From positions 1-6,317 of the forward strand of contig JAKQKW010000313.1 in the NCBI GenBank assembly GCA_029560455.1: DNA of 6,317 nt, given 5' to 3'. The DNA is from Candidatus Rifleibacteriota bacterium (GTDB lineage Bacteria > Riflebacteria > Ozemobacteria > Ozemobacterales > Ozemobacteraceae). A model generated the notes under the pieces. The model searched no databases. It saw only the letters and a program-made list of their open reading frames with translations, and had not been told where the DNA came from. Below are positions 1 through 5,599 of the stretch, in pieces. The number at the start of each line of letters is the position of its first letter. The first letter of the stretch is position 1. The translations under genes were made by a program, and so were the position numbers.

Positions 1-267
1 GCGCAGAAGTTTGTCGCCTGTGCATTTGCAACAATGCACTGATTCGCAATATGAACAGCGCTGAATAAGGTTATCAAGGGCAGGCCTGTAAACGGCCAGT
101 TTCAATCGGGGGCGACCGGTTTTCAAGCGAACTGGTGCGAGGGGAGCAGACGGTGATTCTTTTGCGTAAGCTTGCGAGCGAAGCGAGTCGCTGGAGCAAA
201 AGAACACCTTCTGCTAGACCGAAGCTGCCCCGATTTTAAAGATGGTTTCAAATTGCCAGACAATTCG
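1..267. repeat. Tandem structured repeat, copy 1
   Basis: First full unit of a tandem repeat. The bases from position 1 (gcgcagaagtttg...) recur from 268 with an offset of 267, which falls to 266 after a small indel near 119-124. Copies 1 and 2 differ at only about five places: an indel/substitution in the gaccg-tttc stretch, gcgag/gtgag, ctaga/ctgga and aaatt/aaact. The unit holds a 7-bp hairpin (20-26 with 33-39), a large imperfect hairpin (145-215) and longer-range pairings. Reading frames crossing it are short and show no protein-like composition, so I treat it as non-coding. The window starts at the unit boundary, so more copies may lie to the left. The family is not recognised. Confidence 0.93.
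145..215. other. Large imperfect hairpin in repeat copy 1
   Basis: Three perfectly complementary blocks stack into one stem: agcaga (145-150) with tctgct (210-215), ggtg (152-155) with cacc (205-208), and ttcttttgc (157-165) with gcaaaagaa (196-204). That gives 19 base pairs interrupted by one C-T mismatch (151/209) and one bulged A (156). The 30-base apical part contains smaller inverted repeats such as gctt/aagc (170-173 with 181-184) and agcga/tcgct around 187. No U-tract follows on either strand, so it does not look like an intrinsic terminator. It could act as a structured RNA or a DNA cruciform. The pairing is visible in the sequence; any function is unknown. Confidence 0.75.
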
Positions 268-533
268 GCGCAGAAGTTTGTCGCCTGTGCATTTGCAACA
301 ATGCACTGATTCGCAATATGAACAGCGCTGAATAAGGTTATCAAGGGCAGGCCTGTAAACGGCCAGTTTCAATCGGGGGCGACCGTCTTCAAGCGAACTG
401 GTGTGAGGGGAGCAGACGGTGATTCTTTTGCGTAAGCTTGCGAGCGAAGCGAGTCGCTGGAGCAAAAGAACACCTTCTGCTGGACCGAAGCTGCCCCGAT
501 TTTAAAGATGGTTTCAAACTGCCAGACAATTCG
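268..533. repeat. Tandem structured repeat, copy 2
   Basis: Second full unit, about 98 percent identical to copy 1 by eye and joined to it head to tail with no spacer. It keeps every stem of copy 1: the 7-bp hairpin (287-293 with 300-306), the 8-bp pairings 362-369 with 395-402 and 371-378 with 494-501, and the large hairpin at 411-481. Such near-identity suggests a recent duplication or continuing homogenisation between copies. Confidence 0.93.
411..481. other. Large imperfect hairpin in repeat copy 2
   Basis: Base-for-base the same structure as the hairpin at 145-215, shifted by 266: agcaga (411-416) pairs with tctgct ending at 481, with the ggtg/cacc and ttcttttgc/gcaaaagaa blocks inside. 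None of the differences between copies 1 and 2 falls within this element, although they occur on both sides of it. Copy 3 has only part of its left arm. Confidence 0.75.
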
Positions 534-708
534 GCGCAGAAGCCGGTCGCAGAAATGCACCAATTCACCGGTTAACGTCTGTTAAAACAAATAATCAATG
601 AACAGCGCTGAATATGGTTATCAAGGGCAGGCCTGTAAACGGCCAGTTTCAATAAGGGGCGACCGTTTTCAAGCGAACTGGTGCGAGGGTAGCAGGCGAT
701 GATTCTTT
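534..708. repeat. Degenerate, truncated repeat copy 3
   Basis: Third unit, in the same orientation and phase (gcgcagaag at 534-542). Its first part is rearranged: the left arm of the 7-bp hairpin is missing, aatgcac survives near 553-559, and about 30 unrelated bases containing gttaac replace the rest. From 598 to 708 it again follows the core of copies 1 and 2 (atgaacagcgctgaat... to ...gattcttt), with roughly eight changes. Similarity stops at about 708, inside what is the left arm of the large hairpin in the other copies, and unique promoter DNA of the next gene begins. It is probably an older or decayed unit. Confidence 0.85.
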
Positions 709-740
709 GTTTAATAGGTCTGTTAATTGATGGCATAATC

Positions 741-749
741 TGTTACAAT
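741..749 (+). promoter_or_regulatory. Extended -10 promoter candidate for the UPF0316-type gene
   Basis: TGTTACAAT is a TG-N-TACAAT extended -10 box. The region 17 bases upstream (tgttaa, 721-726) is only a weak -35, as is common with extended -10 promoters. Transcription would start near 756, leaving a leader of about 23 bases before the ATG at 779. The box overlaps the in-frame TTG at 749, which argues against that codon as the translation start. It lies just beyond the end of repeat copy 3. Confidence 0.5.
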
Positions 750-778
750 TGGCATTCGAGGCTTATAGGCAAATAAAT

Positions 779-1339
779 ATGGATATAAAAATACTTCTGA
801 CCTGCATCGCGATTTTTTGTGCGCGTATCGTTGACGTTTCTGTGGGCACGGTGCGCATTATCAGTATTGTTCAGGGCCGTATCAAGACAGCTTTCGTGCT
901 TGGTTTTATTGAAGTCAGCATCTGGATAACCGTCATATCGACGGTTATGGAAAAAATCAAGGAAAGCCCGATAATTGCGGTTTTTTATGCGCTGGGCTAT
1001 GCTTCTGGCAACGTGGCGGGGATAATGATCGAGAAAAGATTTGCCATTGGCAACGCCCTGCTGAGAATCATTTTCCTTGAAAAGGGGCAGGTTGTGGCAG
1101 AAGAACTGCGCAGGCTCGGCTATCATGTGATGATTTTCGAAGGCATGGACGGCGACCGAAAAGTACAGGAAATCGAAATTCCCTGCCGCCGGCGTGACAT
1201 CGAAGAACTTGTCTCGATCGCCAGAGGCCACGAAAAGGAAGTTTACTTCGTTACCGAGCCAATTGGTCTGGCGCCACGTCTGAAACTGCCGACCATGCAG
1301 CAGGCAACCGGCTGGCGCGGCATTTTTAAACGCAAATAA
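779..1339 (+). CDS. UPF0316-type membrane protein (DUF5698/DUF2179)
   Basis: Predicted integral membrane protein of 186 residues, matching the UPF0316 architecture typified by Bacillus YebE. An N-terminal DUF5698 region has about three hydrophobic helices (roughly residues 4-22, 36-56 and 63-84) with family-like features: an ARIVDVSVGTVR stretch (15-26), FIEV (43-46) and a Gly-rich helix ALGYASGNVAG (71-81). A soluble DUF2179 domain follows (about 100-160), probably cytoplasmic and thought to bind a small ligand. The biochemical function of the family is not established. I start at ATG 779, preceded by AGG at 767-769 nine bases upstream. The frame is open back to a TTG at 749, but that codon has no ribosome binding site and overlaps the likely promoter. 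The C-terminus is basic (FKRK). The gene stands alone and ends seven bases from the convergent PAS gene. Confidence 0.85.
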   Translation: MDIKILLTCIAIFCARIVDVSVGTVRIISIVQGRIKTAFVLGFIEVSIWITVISTVMEKIKESPIIAVFYALGYASGNVAGIMIEKRFAIGNALLRIIFLEKGQVVAEELRRLGYHVMIFEGMDGDRKVQEIEIPCRRRDIEELVSIARGHEKEVYFVTEPIGLAPRLKLPTMQQATGWRGIFKRK

Positions 1340-1346
1340 ACCCGGC

Positions 1347-1685
1347 TCAGGGCTGGCGAACGAAATGCGGCATCTCGGTCGGCAGTTCCAGAGAAAGCTC
1401 GACCAGACCGGCTATTTTCCCATCTTTATACCAGGGCGACTGGTGAATCAGCTTCTTTACACCGGCTTTTTCAATAGTGTATACGTTTGACTCGCCGGTC
1501 TGCAGAAAGCGCCGGATCATTGCCGACGAGCGCTCGCCATGGCAATCGAAAAGGCTTTTCCCGATAAGGCTTTCACCGCCATATTTTTCAAAGGTTCTGC
1601 AGGCGCGCTGGTTCATATAAAGAATCTTGGCGTCGAGGTCGCACACGGTCACAGCGTAGCCGCTTTCGGCAAAATAGTTTTCCAT
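1347..1685 (-). CDS. Stand-alone PAS-domain protein
   Basis: Soluble 112-residue protein made of one PAS fold with no signal peptide, membrane helix or output domain. The PAS pattern is clear: a first strand VTVCDLDAKILYMN (12-25), the ACRTFEKYGGESLIGKS helix region (28-44), then DCHGERS (47-53), where PAS domains carry connector helices. The final strands KLIHQSPWYKDGKIAGLVEL (78-97) match the closing sheet. Because it lacks a kinase or cyclase domain, it must act by binding a partner or a ligand; neither can be deduced. C48-H49 could be a metal or heme contact, but that is a guess. The start is well supported by AGGAG (1691-1695), five bases before ATG. It lies 56 bases downstream of clpP on the same strand with a stem-loop between, so expression as a second, attenuated cistron of clpP is likely. 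Confidence 0.82.
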   Translation of the reverse strand: MENYFAESGYAVTVCDLDAKILYMNQRACRTFEKYGGESLIGKSLFDCHGERSSAMIRRFLQTGESNVYTIEKAGVKKLIHQSPWYKDGKIAGLVELSLELPTEMPHFVRQP

Positions 1686-1695
1686 AAAGTCTCCT

Positions 1696-1731
1696 AAAAT
1701 GAAAGCGTCGCCAGAACCGCTCTGACGACGC
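1696..1731 (-). terminator. Stem-loop between clpP and the PAS gene (weak terminator or attenuator)
   Basis: On the - strand, gcgtcg pairs with cgacgc (1726-1731 with 1705-1710), then a U-G wobble, then caga with tctg (1721-1724 with 1712-1715). This is an 11-bp continuous stem with a five-base loop. The RNA continues as UUUCAUUUU (1704-1696), a U-rich but interrupted tail, directly before the AGGAG of the PAS gene. It could be a leaky intrinsic terminator that lowers PAS expression relative to clpP, or a stabilising 3' end for clpP mRNA. Confidence 0.55.
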
Positions 1732-1741
1732 GAGCAATCAA

Positions 1742-2368
1742 TCAGAACTTGTAAACGGCGTCGACAATACCATATTCGATAGATTCATCTGAATCCATCC
1801 AGTAGTCGCGGTCGAGATCCTTGAGAATGCGGTCTTTCGATTTGCCGCAGTTCTTCGCAAGCATCGCAGCAACCGCTTCACGGGTGCGCAGAATCTGGCG
1901 GGCCTGAATTTCGAGATCGCTGGCCTGGCCGTAGAGATAATCAACGCTCGGCTGATGAATCATAACCTTGCCGTTGGGGAAAATGTAGCGCTTGCCTTTT
2001 GCGCCGGCAGAGAGAATCAGCGAGCCCATCGAGGCCGCGAGGCCCATGCAGACCGTTTTTACCGGCGACGAAATCAGGTGCATCGTATCGATGATCGCCA
2101 TGCCTGAGGAGATAATTCCGCCGGGGCTGTTGACAAAAAAGGTGATTTCTTCGCCAGGCTTGACGGCTTCGAGGTAGAGAAGTTTGCTGACAAGATCTTT
2201 GGCCGTATCGTCATCGACGGCACCCCAGAGAAAGATCTGACGGTTTTCGAGCAGCTTCTGCTCGACCATTTCATTCACTTCCGTGCCCTTTTCCTTTTCT
2301 TCAGCCGAAACGGGTTCTTCCTCTTCGTCATCCATTCTTACGATGGGCATTTTGTAGTTATTTTTCAT
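1742..2368 (-). CDS. clpP: ATP-dependent Clp protease proteolytic subunit
   Basis: Serine protease subunit that forms the tetradecameric barrel and degrades proteins unfolded by ClpX- or ClpA/C-type ATPases in the cytoplasm. At 208 residues it has the usual length. The catalytic triad is intact: S113 in GLAASMGS, H138 in MIHQPS and D188 in LDRDYW. NSPGG (80-84), GAKGKRY (122-128) and the handle region QASDLEIQARQIL (148-160) are family signatures. The N-terminal segment that forms the axial pore loop is unusual: it carries DDEEEE (13-18) and a further Glu/Lys-rich run, about 12 residues longer than in E. coli ClpP. The start at 2368 has GGAG eleven bases upstream; a second in-frame ATG at 2350 has no such site. 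No clpX or tig is adjacent, unlike in many bacteria. It is divergent from glpQ and followed by a PAS gene. Confidence 0.97.
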   Translation of the reverse strand: MKNNYKMPIVRMDDEEEEPVSAEEKEKGTEVNEMVEQKLLENRQIFLWGAVDDDTAKDLVSKLLYLEAVKPGEEITFFVNSPGGIISSGMAIIDTMHLISSPVKTVCMGLAASMGSLILSAGAKGKRYIFPNGKVMIHQPSVDYLYGQASDLEIQARQILRTREAVAAMLAKNCGKSKDRILKDLDRDYWMDSDESIEYGIVDAVYKF

Positions 2369-2416
2369 TGTATGCTTTTCTCCAGTAAAAAACGGTTATT
2401 ACCTTAAAACGTCCTG

Positions 2417-2445
2417 ATTCTATACGTTTTTTTCTCAGAGAGCAA
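2417..2445 (-). promoter_or_regulatory. Sigma70-like promoter candidate for clpP
   Basis: On the - strand, TTGCTC (2445-2440) and TAGAAT (2422-2417, within TATAGAAT) are separated by exactly 17 bases. Transcription would start near 2410, giving a leader of about 40 bases. No CIRCE-like or CtsR-like operator is visible here, so heat-shock repressor control cannot be claimed. Confidence 0.6.
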
Positions 2446-2485
2446 GACTGGAAATAAGTAAATGAGTGCATTAAAATATTTCGCC

Positions 2486-2494
2486 TGTTATACT
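2486..2494 (+). promoter_or_regulatory. Extended -10 promoter candidate for glpQ
   Basis: TGTTATACT is a TG-N-TATACT extended -10 box. The -35 position (around tgcatt, 2468-2473) is poor. The predicted start near 2501 leaves a leader of about 22 bases, containing GAGG at 2514-2517, five bases before the ATG. The region between the divergent clpP and glpQ genes (2369-2522) is short enough for a shared regulator, but I see no clear operator palindrome. Confidence 0.5.
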
Positions 2495-2522
2495 TTCTAC
2501 ACAATCAATCTGCGAGGTTTTT

Positions 2523-3518
2523 ATGAAAAGAGCTACATTGTTGATCTGCTCGATTCTTCTTTTTGGAGGCCCGATGAACGCTTCTGCCGGAGAAAAGGTT
2601 ATCAATATCGCACACCGCGGTGCCAGCGCCTATCTGCCCGAACACACCCTTCCGGCCAAAGCGCTTGCCTACAACATGGAAGCCGATTATATCGAGCAGG
2701 ATGTCGTTCTCACAAAAGATAATGTGCCGCTTGTGATTCATGATATTCACCTCGACACTGTGACCGACGTGGCAACCAGGTTTCCCGAACGCAAGCGTGA
2801 AAACGGCCGCTTCTACGCGATTGACTTCACTTTTGCCGAGATAAAATCGCTGAAAGTAAACGAAAGAATCGACCTGAAAACCGGCAAAGCAGTTTTCCCC
2901 GGTCGTTTCCCGTTCGGGAAATCTGAATTCAGGCTTGCCAGCCTCAACGAAGAAATCGAAATGATTCAGGGCCTCAATCGCTCGACCGGTCGCAACATCG
3001 GCATCTACCCGGAAATAAAGGAACCCGCCTGGCATCGCAGCGAGGGTCGCGATATCACCGCAGTCGTGCTGAAAACCCTTGCTGATTATGGCTATAGGTC
3101 AGCCGCTGATAATGTTTTTCTGCAGTGTTTCGATTTTGCTGAACTCAAGCGCATCAGAAACGAACTTGGCTGTCAGCTGCCGCTGATTCAGCTGGTTGAA
3201 GACGAAGACAAATTCGACATCGGTGAAGTGGCAAGCTATGCCGATGGTATTGGCCCTTCGCTGAAAAGAATCGTAACTGGCGTCGACAATAACGGCGAAC
3301 TCATCGTTTCTGATTTTGTCGAGCAGTCGCACAGAGTTGGCCTCAAAGTTCACCCCTGGACCTTCAGAGCCGATTCACTGCCGCCAGGCGTCAATGGTGA
3401 TGCTCTTCTGCAGGCCCTTATCGAAAAAGCCGGCGTTGACGGCCTTTTTTCAGATTTTCCCGATATTTCCGGCCGCAAAGTGCGCTTCTTCAACCTGAAA
3501 AACCGAGTTCAGAAGTGA
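2523..3518 (+). CDS. glpQ: Secreted glycerophosphodiester phosphodiesterase
   Basis: Hydrolyses deacylated phospholipids such as glycerophosphocholine to sn-glycerol 3-phosphate and an alcohol. The 331-residue product starts with a Sec signal peptide: basic MKR, a hydrophobic core at 5-15, and probable cleavage after NASA at 22/23. The mature protein is a GDPD TIM barrel close to E. coli GlpQ. HRGASAYLPEHTLPAKALAY (31-50) includes catalytic H31, EQD (58-60) supplies metal ligands, H73 in VIHD is the second catalytic histidine and E164 in YPEIK is a further ligand. The GlpQ-type insertion with RFPERKR (86-92) and FPGRFPFGKSEFR (125-137) is present. The substrate-side motifs QCFD (201-204), HPWT (277-280) and GLFSDFPD (307-314) are kept. 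It is shorter than the E. coli enzyme around residues 222-240. GAGG precedes ATG by five bases. No glpT or other glycerol-phosphate gene is adjacent. It is convergent with the decarboxylase. Confidence 0.96.
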   Translation: MKRATLLICSILLFGGPMNASAGEKVINIAHRGASAYLPEHTLPAKALAYNMEADYIEQDVVLTKDNVPLVIHDIHLDTVTDVATRFPERKRENGRFYAIDFTFAEIKSLKVNERIDLKTGKAVFPGRFPFGKSEFRLASLNEEIEMIQGLNRSTGRNIGIYPEIKEPAWHRSEGRDITAVVLKTLADYGYRSAADNVFLQCFDFAELKRIRNELGCQLPLIQLVEDEDKFDIGEVASYADGIGPSLKRIVTGVDNNGELIVSDFVEQSHRVGLKVHPWTFRADSLPPGVNGDALLQALIEKAGVDGLFSDFPDISGRKVRFFNLKNRVQK

Positions 3519-3560
3519 AAAGAAATTCTTGCTGCGGTTGTTTTAAGCGGTCTTGTTGAC

Positions 3561-5510
3561 TCAAGTTTCAGTAATGTCGTTGATACGGTAGCCGTATTCT
3601 TCAAGCTGGTTCTCTTCTTCGGCGGTCAGAACCTTGATGCGGCCTTCCTTGATGCCGTGAATTTCGACGTGATAGTCACGGTAATAGTTCAGTGCTTCGA
3701 TGGCTGTCTTGCTGATCATCTGACCAGGCACCAGCAGCGGAATTCCTGGGGGATAAGGGGTTACCATACATGCCGAAACCCTGCCGATGGCATCACGCAG
3801 CGGGATTGACTCGCCATCTGAATAAAAGGCAAAACGCGGCATGAACTTCATTGGCGACAGGTCGAGAAAGAAATCATTGCGGGCGGCGAATTTCTGCGGT
3901 TTGCGGGTGCCGCTCATTTTTTCGATGTTTTCAAGCGCCAGGAACAGGCGATTCAGCTTGCTGTGGGTGGCACCTATTGTGATCAGCACCGTCAGTGTAT
4001 TGAACGTAGTTTTTTCAATCTGAATATTGTGCTTTTCGAGCAGGTAATGCTCGACTTCCTTGCTTGAAAAGCCGGTTCCCGAAACATCGATCGTCAGCTT
4101 GGTCGGGTCGAGTTTGATGCCGTCTTTTTTTACTTCGTCGGAAAGCAGATCATCAAGGTCGAGAACTTTGAACTTGCTCAGAGTGTTGATGCTTTTTTTC
4201 AACATGTCTGAAAGTTCGATACATCTGGAAAGCAGCGAATAGCCTTCCATTACCATCTGTTTGCGCGCCACGTCGAGCGAGGCAATCATCGGGTATTGCG
4301 GTGAGGTGCTGGTGTGCATGTTGAAGTTTTCCATGAAAAAATCTTCGATATCTTCAAATTCCGGGTCGTTAACGTGAATCATCGAAGCCTGACTGAAGGC
4401 ACTCATGGTCTTATGGGTCGACTGCGTCGCGTAATCGGCGCCCGCTTCCATGGCGCACGGGAAAAAATGCGGGTGAAAACGCGCATAACCATACCAGGCT
4501 TCGTCAACAATCACCTTGACGTTGCGTTTGTGCGCTTCTTTAACGATATCGGCGATATCGTAGATCAGACCATCGTAGGTGCAGTTGGTCAGAATCATCA
4601 CCTTGAGCTTTTTACCCATCTCGATGGCTTTGTCCATGGTAGAAATGATGCGCTTTTTGGGAACCGGGCCAAAGATGCCGAAGCGGTTATTCACTGATGG
4701 TGAGAGATAGACAGGCTCGGCGCCGGCCAGAATTGTGCCGTAATGCACCGATTTATGGCAGTTTCGGTCGAGAAGAATCGCATCACCAGGCTTAAGAAGC
4801 GTCTGCAGCAGAATTTTATTGGCGGTGCTGGTGCCATTGGTCGAGAAAAATGTGTAGCGTGCACTGTAAGCTCTCGCAGCAAGTTCGTGCGCTTCCTTGA
4901 TTACGCCATTCGGGTGCAGCAGCGAATCGAGCATCGGCACTGATACTGAAACGTCTGACCGGAAAAGGTTCGCTCCAAAAAATTCGTAAAAATCGCGGGT
5001 CCAGATCGAGTTTTTTACCGAGTAACCCGACGCGTGACCGGGGGTGTGCCACGAATCTTTGGATTTGCGCGAGTATTCAAGCAGGGCATCGAAGAACGGT
5101 GCCCGGTTTTTGCTGTTGATGACTTCTGAGCGCAGCTTGCGGACTATATCGTCATAATCGTGATCGCCCTTGTAAAAATAGCCGCTCAGGTCGCCGCCGG
5201 TATTGAAGTAGGGCAGGTCAGCCGATTTGGTGAACAGAAAAATCGTGACCTCGAAGCGGATAACCTTGAATTCCTCGAATAACTCAGCGCCTTTGAGGGT
5301 TACTTTACTGCCAAGATTTGTTTCCTCGCTGCTGACAGGAACTTCCCACTCGGTGAGAATGACGTGGATCAGGCCATCTTCGCGCAGCAGCCGGCAGGCT
5401 TCTTCTACATTTTTGGCCGTAACAACATTGATGCCGCGCGATGAAAGCTCGCGGCTCTCGATTTCGATCGTTTTTACATCGGGGTTTAACAGCAGAACTC
5501 GATATTTCAT
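3561..5510 (-). CDS. PLP-dependent Orn/Lys/Arg decarboxylase, compact form
   Basis: Fold-type I decarboxylase of the AdiA/CadA/SpeC group, converting a basic amino acid to a polyamine or agmatine. Residues 1-130 form the receiver-like wing domain. The PLP domain (about 155-420) contains HTPGHASG (155-162), NGTSTANK (225-232), DRNCHKS (248-254, H252 stacking on PLP), TNCTYDG (308-314), DEAWYGYARFHP (336-347, D336 contacting the pyridine nitrogen) and STHK (364-367, K367 the Schiff-base lysine). PYPPGIPLLVPGQ (585-597) marks the C-terminal domain. DEAW and TNCTYDG are as in arginine decarboxylase AdiA, whereas QSTHK.xxAFSQAS and MHTSTSP resemble lysine decarboxylase, so the substrate is open. 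At 649 residues it is shorter than CadA (715) or AdiA (about 756), mainly after K367. AGGA lies seven bases before ATG. No antiporter gene is near, so a biosynthetic role is as likely as acid resistance. The methyltransferase gene lies upstream on the same strand. Confidence 0.93.
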   Translation of the reverse strand: MKYRVLLLNPDVKTIEIESRELSSRGINVVTAKNVEEACRLLREDGLIHVILTEWEVPVSSEETNLGSKVTLKGAELFEEFKVIRFEVTIFLFTKSADLPYFNTGGDLSGYFYKGDHDYDDIVRKLRSEVINSKNRAPFFDALLEYSRKSKDSWHTPGHASGYSVKNSIWTRDFYEFFGANLFRSDVSVSVPMLDSLLHPNGVIKEAHELAARAYSARYTFFSTNGTSTANKILLQTLLKPGDAILLDRNCHKSVHYGTILAGAEPVYLSPSVNNRFGIFGPVPKKRIISTMDKAIEMGKKLKVMILTNCTYDGLIYDIADIVKEAHKRNVKVIVDEAWYGYARFHPHFFPCAMEAGADYATQSTHKTMSAFSQASMIHVNDPEFEDIEDFFMENFNMHTSTSPQYPMIASLDVARKQMVMEGYSLLSRCIELSDMLKKSINTLSKFKVLDLDDLLSDEVKKDGIKLDPTKLTIDVSGTGFSSKEVEHYLLEKHNIQIEKTTFNTLTVLITIGATHSKLNRLFLALENIEKMSGTRKPQKFAARNDFFLDLSPMKFMPRFAFYSDGESIPLRDAIGRVSACMVTPYPPGIPLLVPGQMISKTAIEALNYYRDYHVEIHGIKEGRIKVLTAEEENQLEEYGYRINDITET

Positions 5511-5539
5511 GCGTGGTTCCTGTGGGTATCGTTAAAGAC

Positions 5540-5552
5540 CTGCGCTTCGCAG
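5540..5552 (-). other. Small stem-loop in the decarboxylase leader
   Basis: ctgcg (5540-5544) and cgcag (5548-5552) form a perfect 5-bp stem with a three-base loop, 30 bases before the decarboxylase ATG. It is too small and lacks a U-tract, so I do not call it a terminator. It could influence leader structure or be chance. Confidence 0.3.
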
Positions 5553-5570
5553 CCGGGCCGAATTCTATCA

Positions 5571-5599
5571 CGCTTTTAGCTACGTGCATAGGGGGGTTT
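5571..5599 (-). promoter_or_regulatory. Weak promoter candidate for the decarboxylase
   Basis: On the - strand, TAGAAT lies in the 88-base gap after the methyltransferase stop, in the context GTGATAGAATTC. It is the same -10 hexamer as the clpP candidate. Seventeen bases upstream only TATGCA, a weak -35, is found. The gene could be transcribed from here, from the methyltransferase promoter, or both. No terminator-like stem with a U-tract separates the two genes. Confidence 0.3.

Noticed and set aside
26..55. Promoter inside the repeat (TTGCAA, 18 bases, TATGAA), recurring in copy 2 at 293-322
   Set aside because: It could drive a small RNA across the hairpin, but both hexamers are imperfect and overlap the 7-bp hairpin. 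Too weak to annotate as a feature; worth testing with transcript data.
123..563. Three overlapping - strand reading frames of 64-83 codons in the repeat array
   Set aside because: They arise from the repeat itself, change frame with the 266/267-base period, have no ribosome binding site and no protein-like composition.
1..708. CRISPR array
   Set aside because: The whole unit repeats, including what would be spacers; the period is 267 bases and there are no short direct repeats separated by unique spacers and no cas genes.
1..708. Integron cassette array (attC sites)
   Set aside because: Repeats are adjacent without cassette genes, and I could not find paired attC core sites (GTTRRRY with RYYYAAC) or an integrase.
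749..778. TTG at 749 as the start of the UPF0316-type protein
   Set aside because: No ribosome binding site precedes it and it falls in the likely -10 box. ATG 779 has AGG nine bases upstream and begins directly at the first membrane helix.
743..1231. 162-codon open frame on the - strand
   Set aside because: It lies antisense to the UPF0316-type gene, whose product has clear membrane helices and a known domain layout. The antisense product has no recognisable fold.
2505..3035. 176-codon open frame on the - strand
   Set aside because: Shadow of glpQ, which is unmistakable on the + strand.
3519..3560. Bidirectional terminator between convergent glpQ and decarboxylase genes
   Set aside because: Only tiny inverted repeats (cttg/caag, ttga/tcaa) are present, without a GC-rich stem or U-tract.
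4314..4697. 127-codon open frame on the + strand
   Set aside because: Antisense to the PLP domain of the decarboxylase, including the DEAW and STHK regions.
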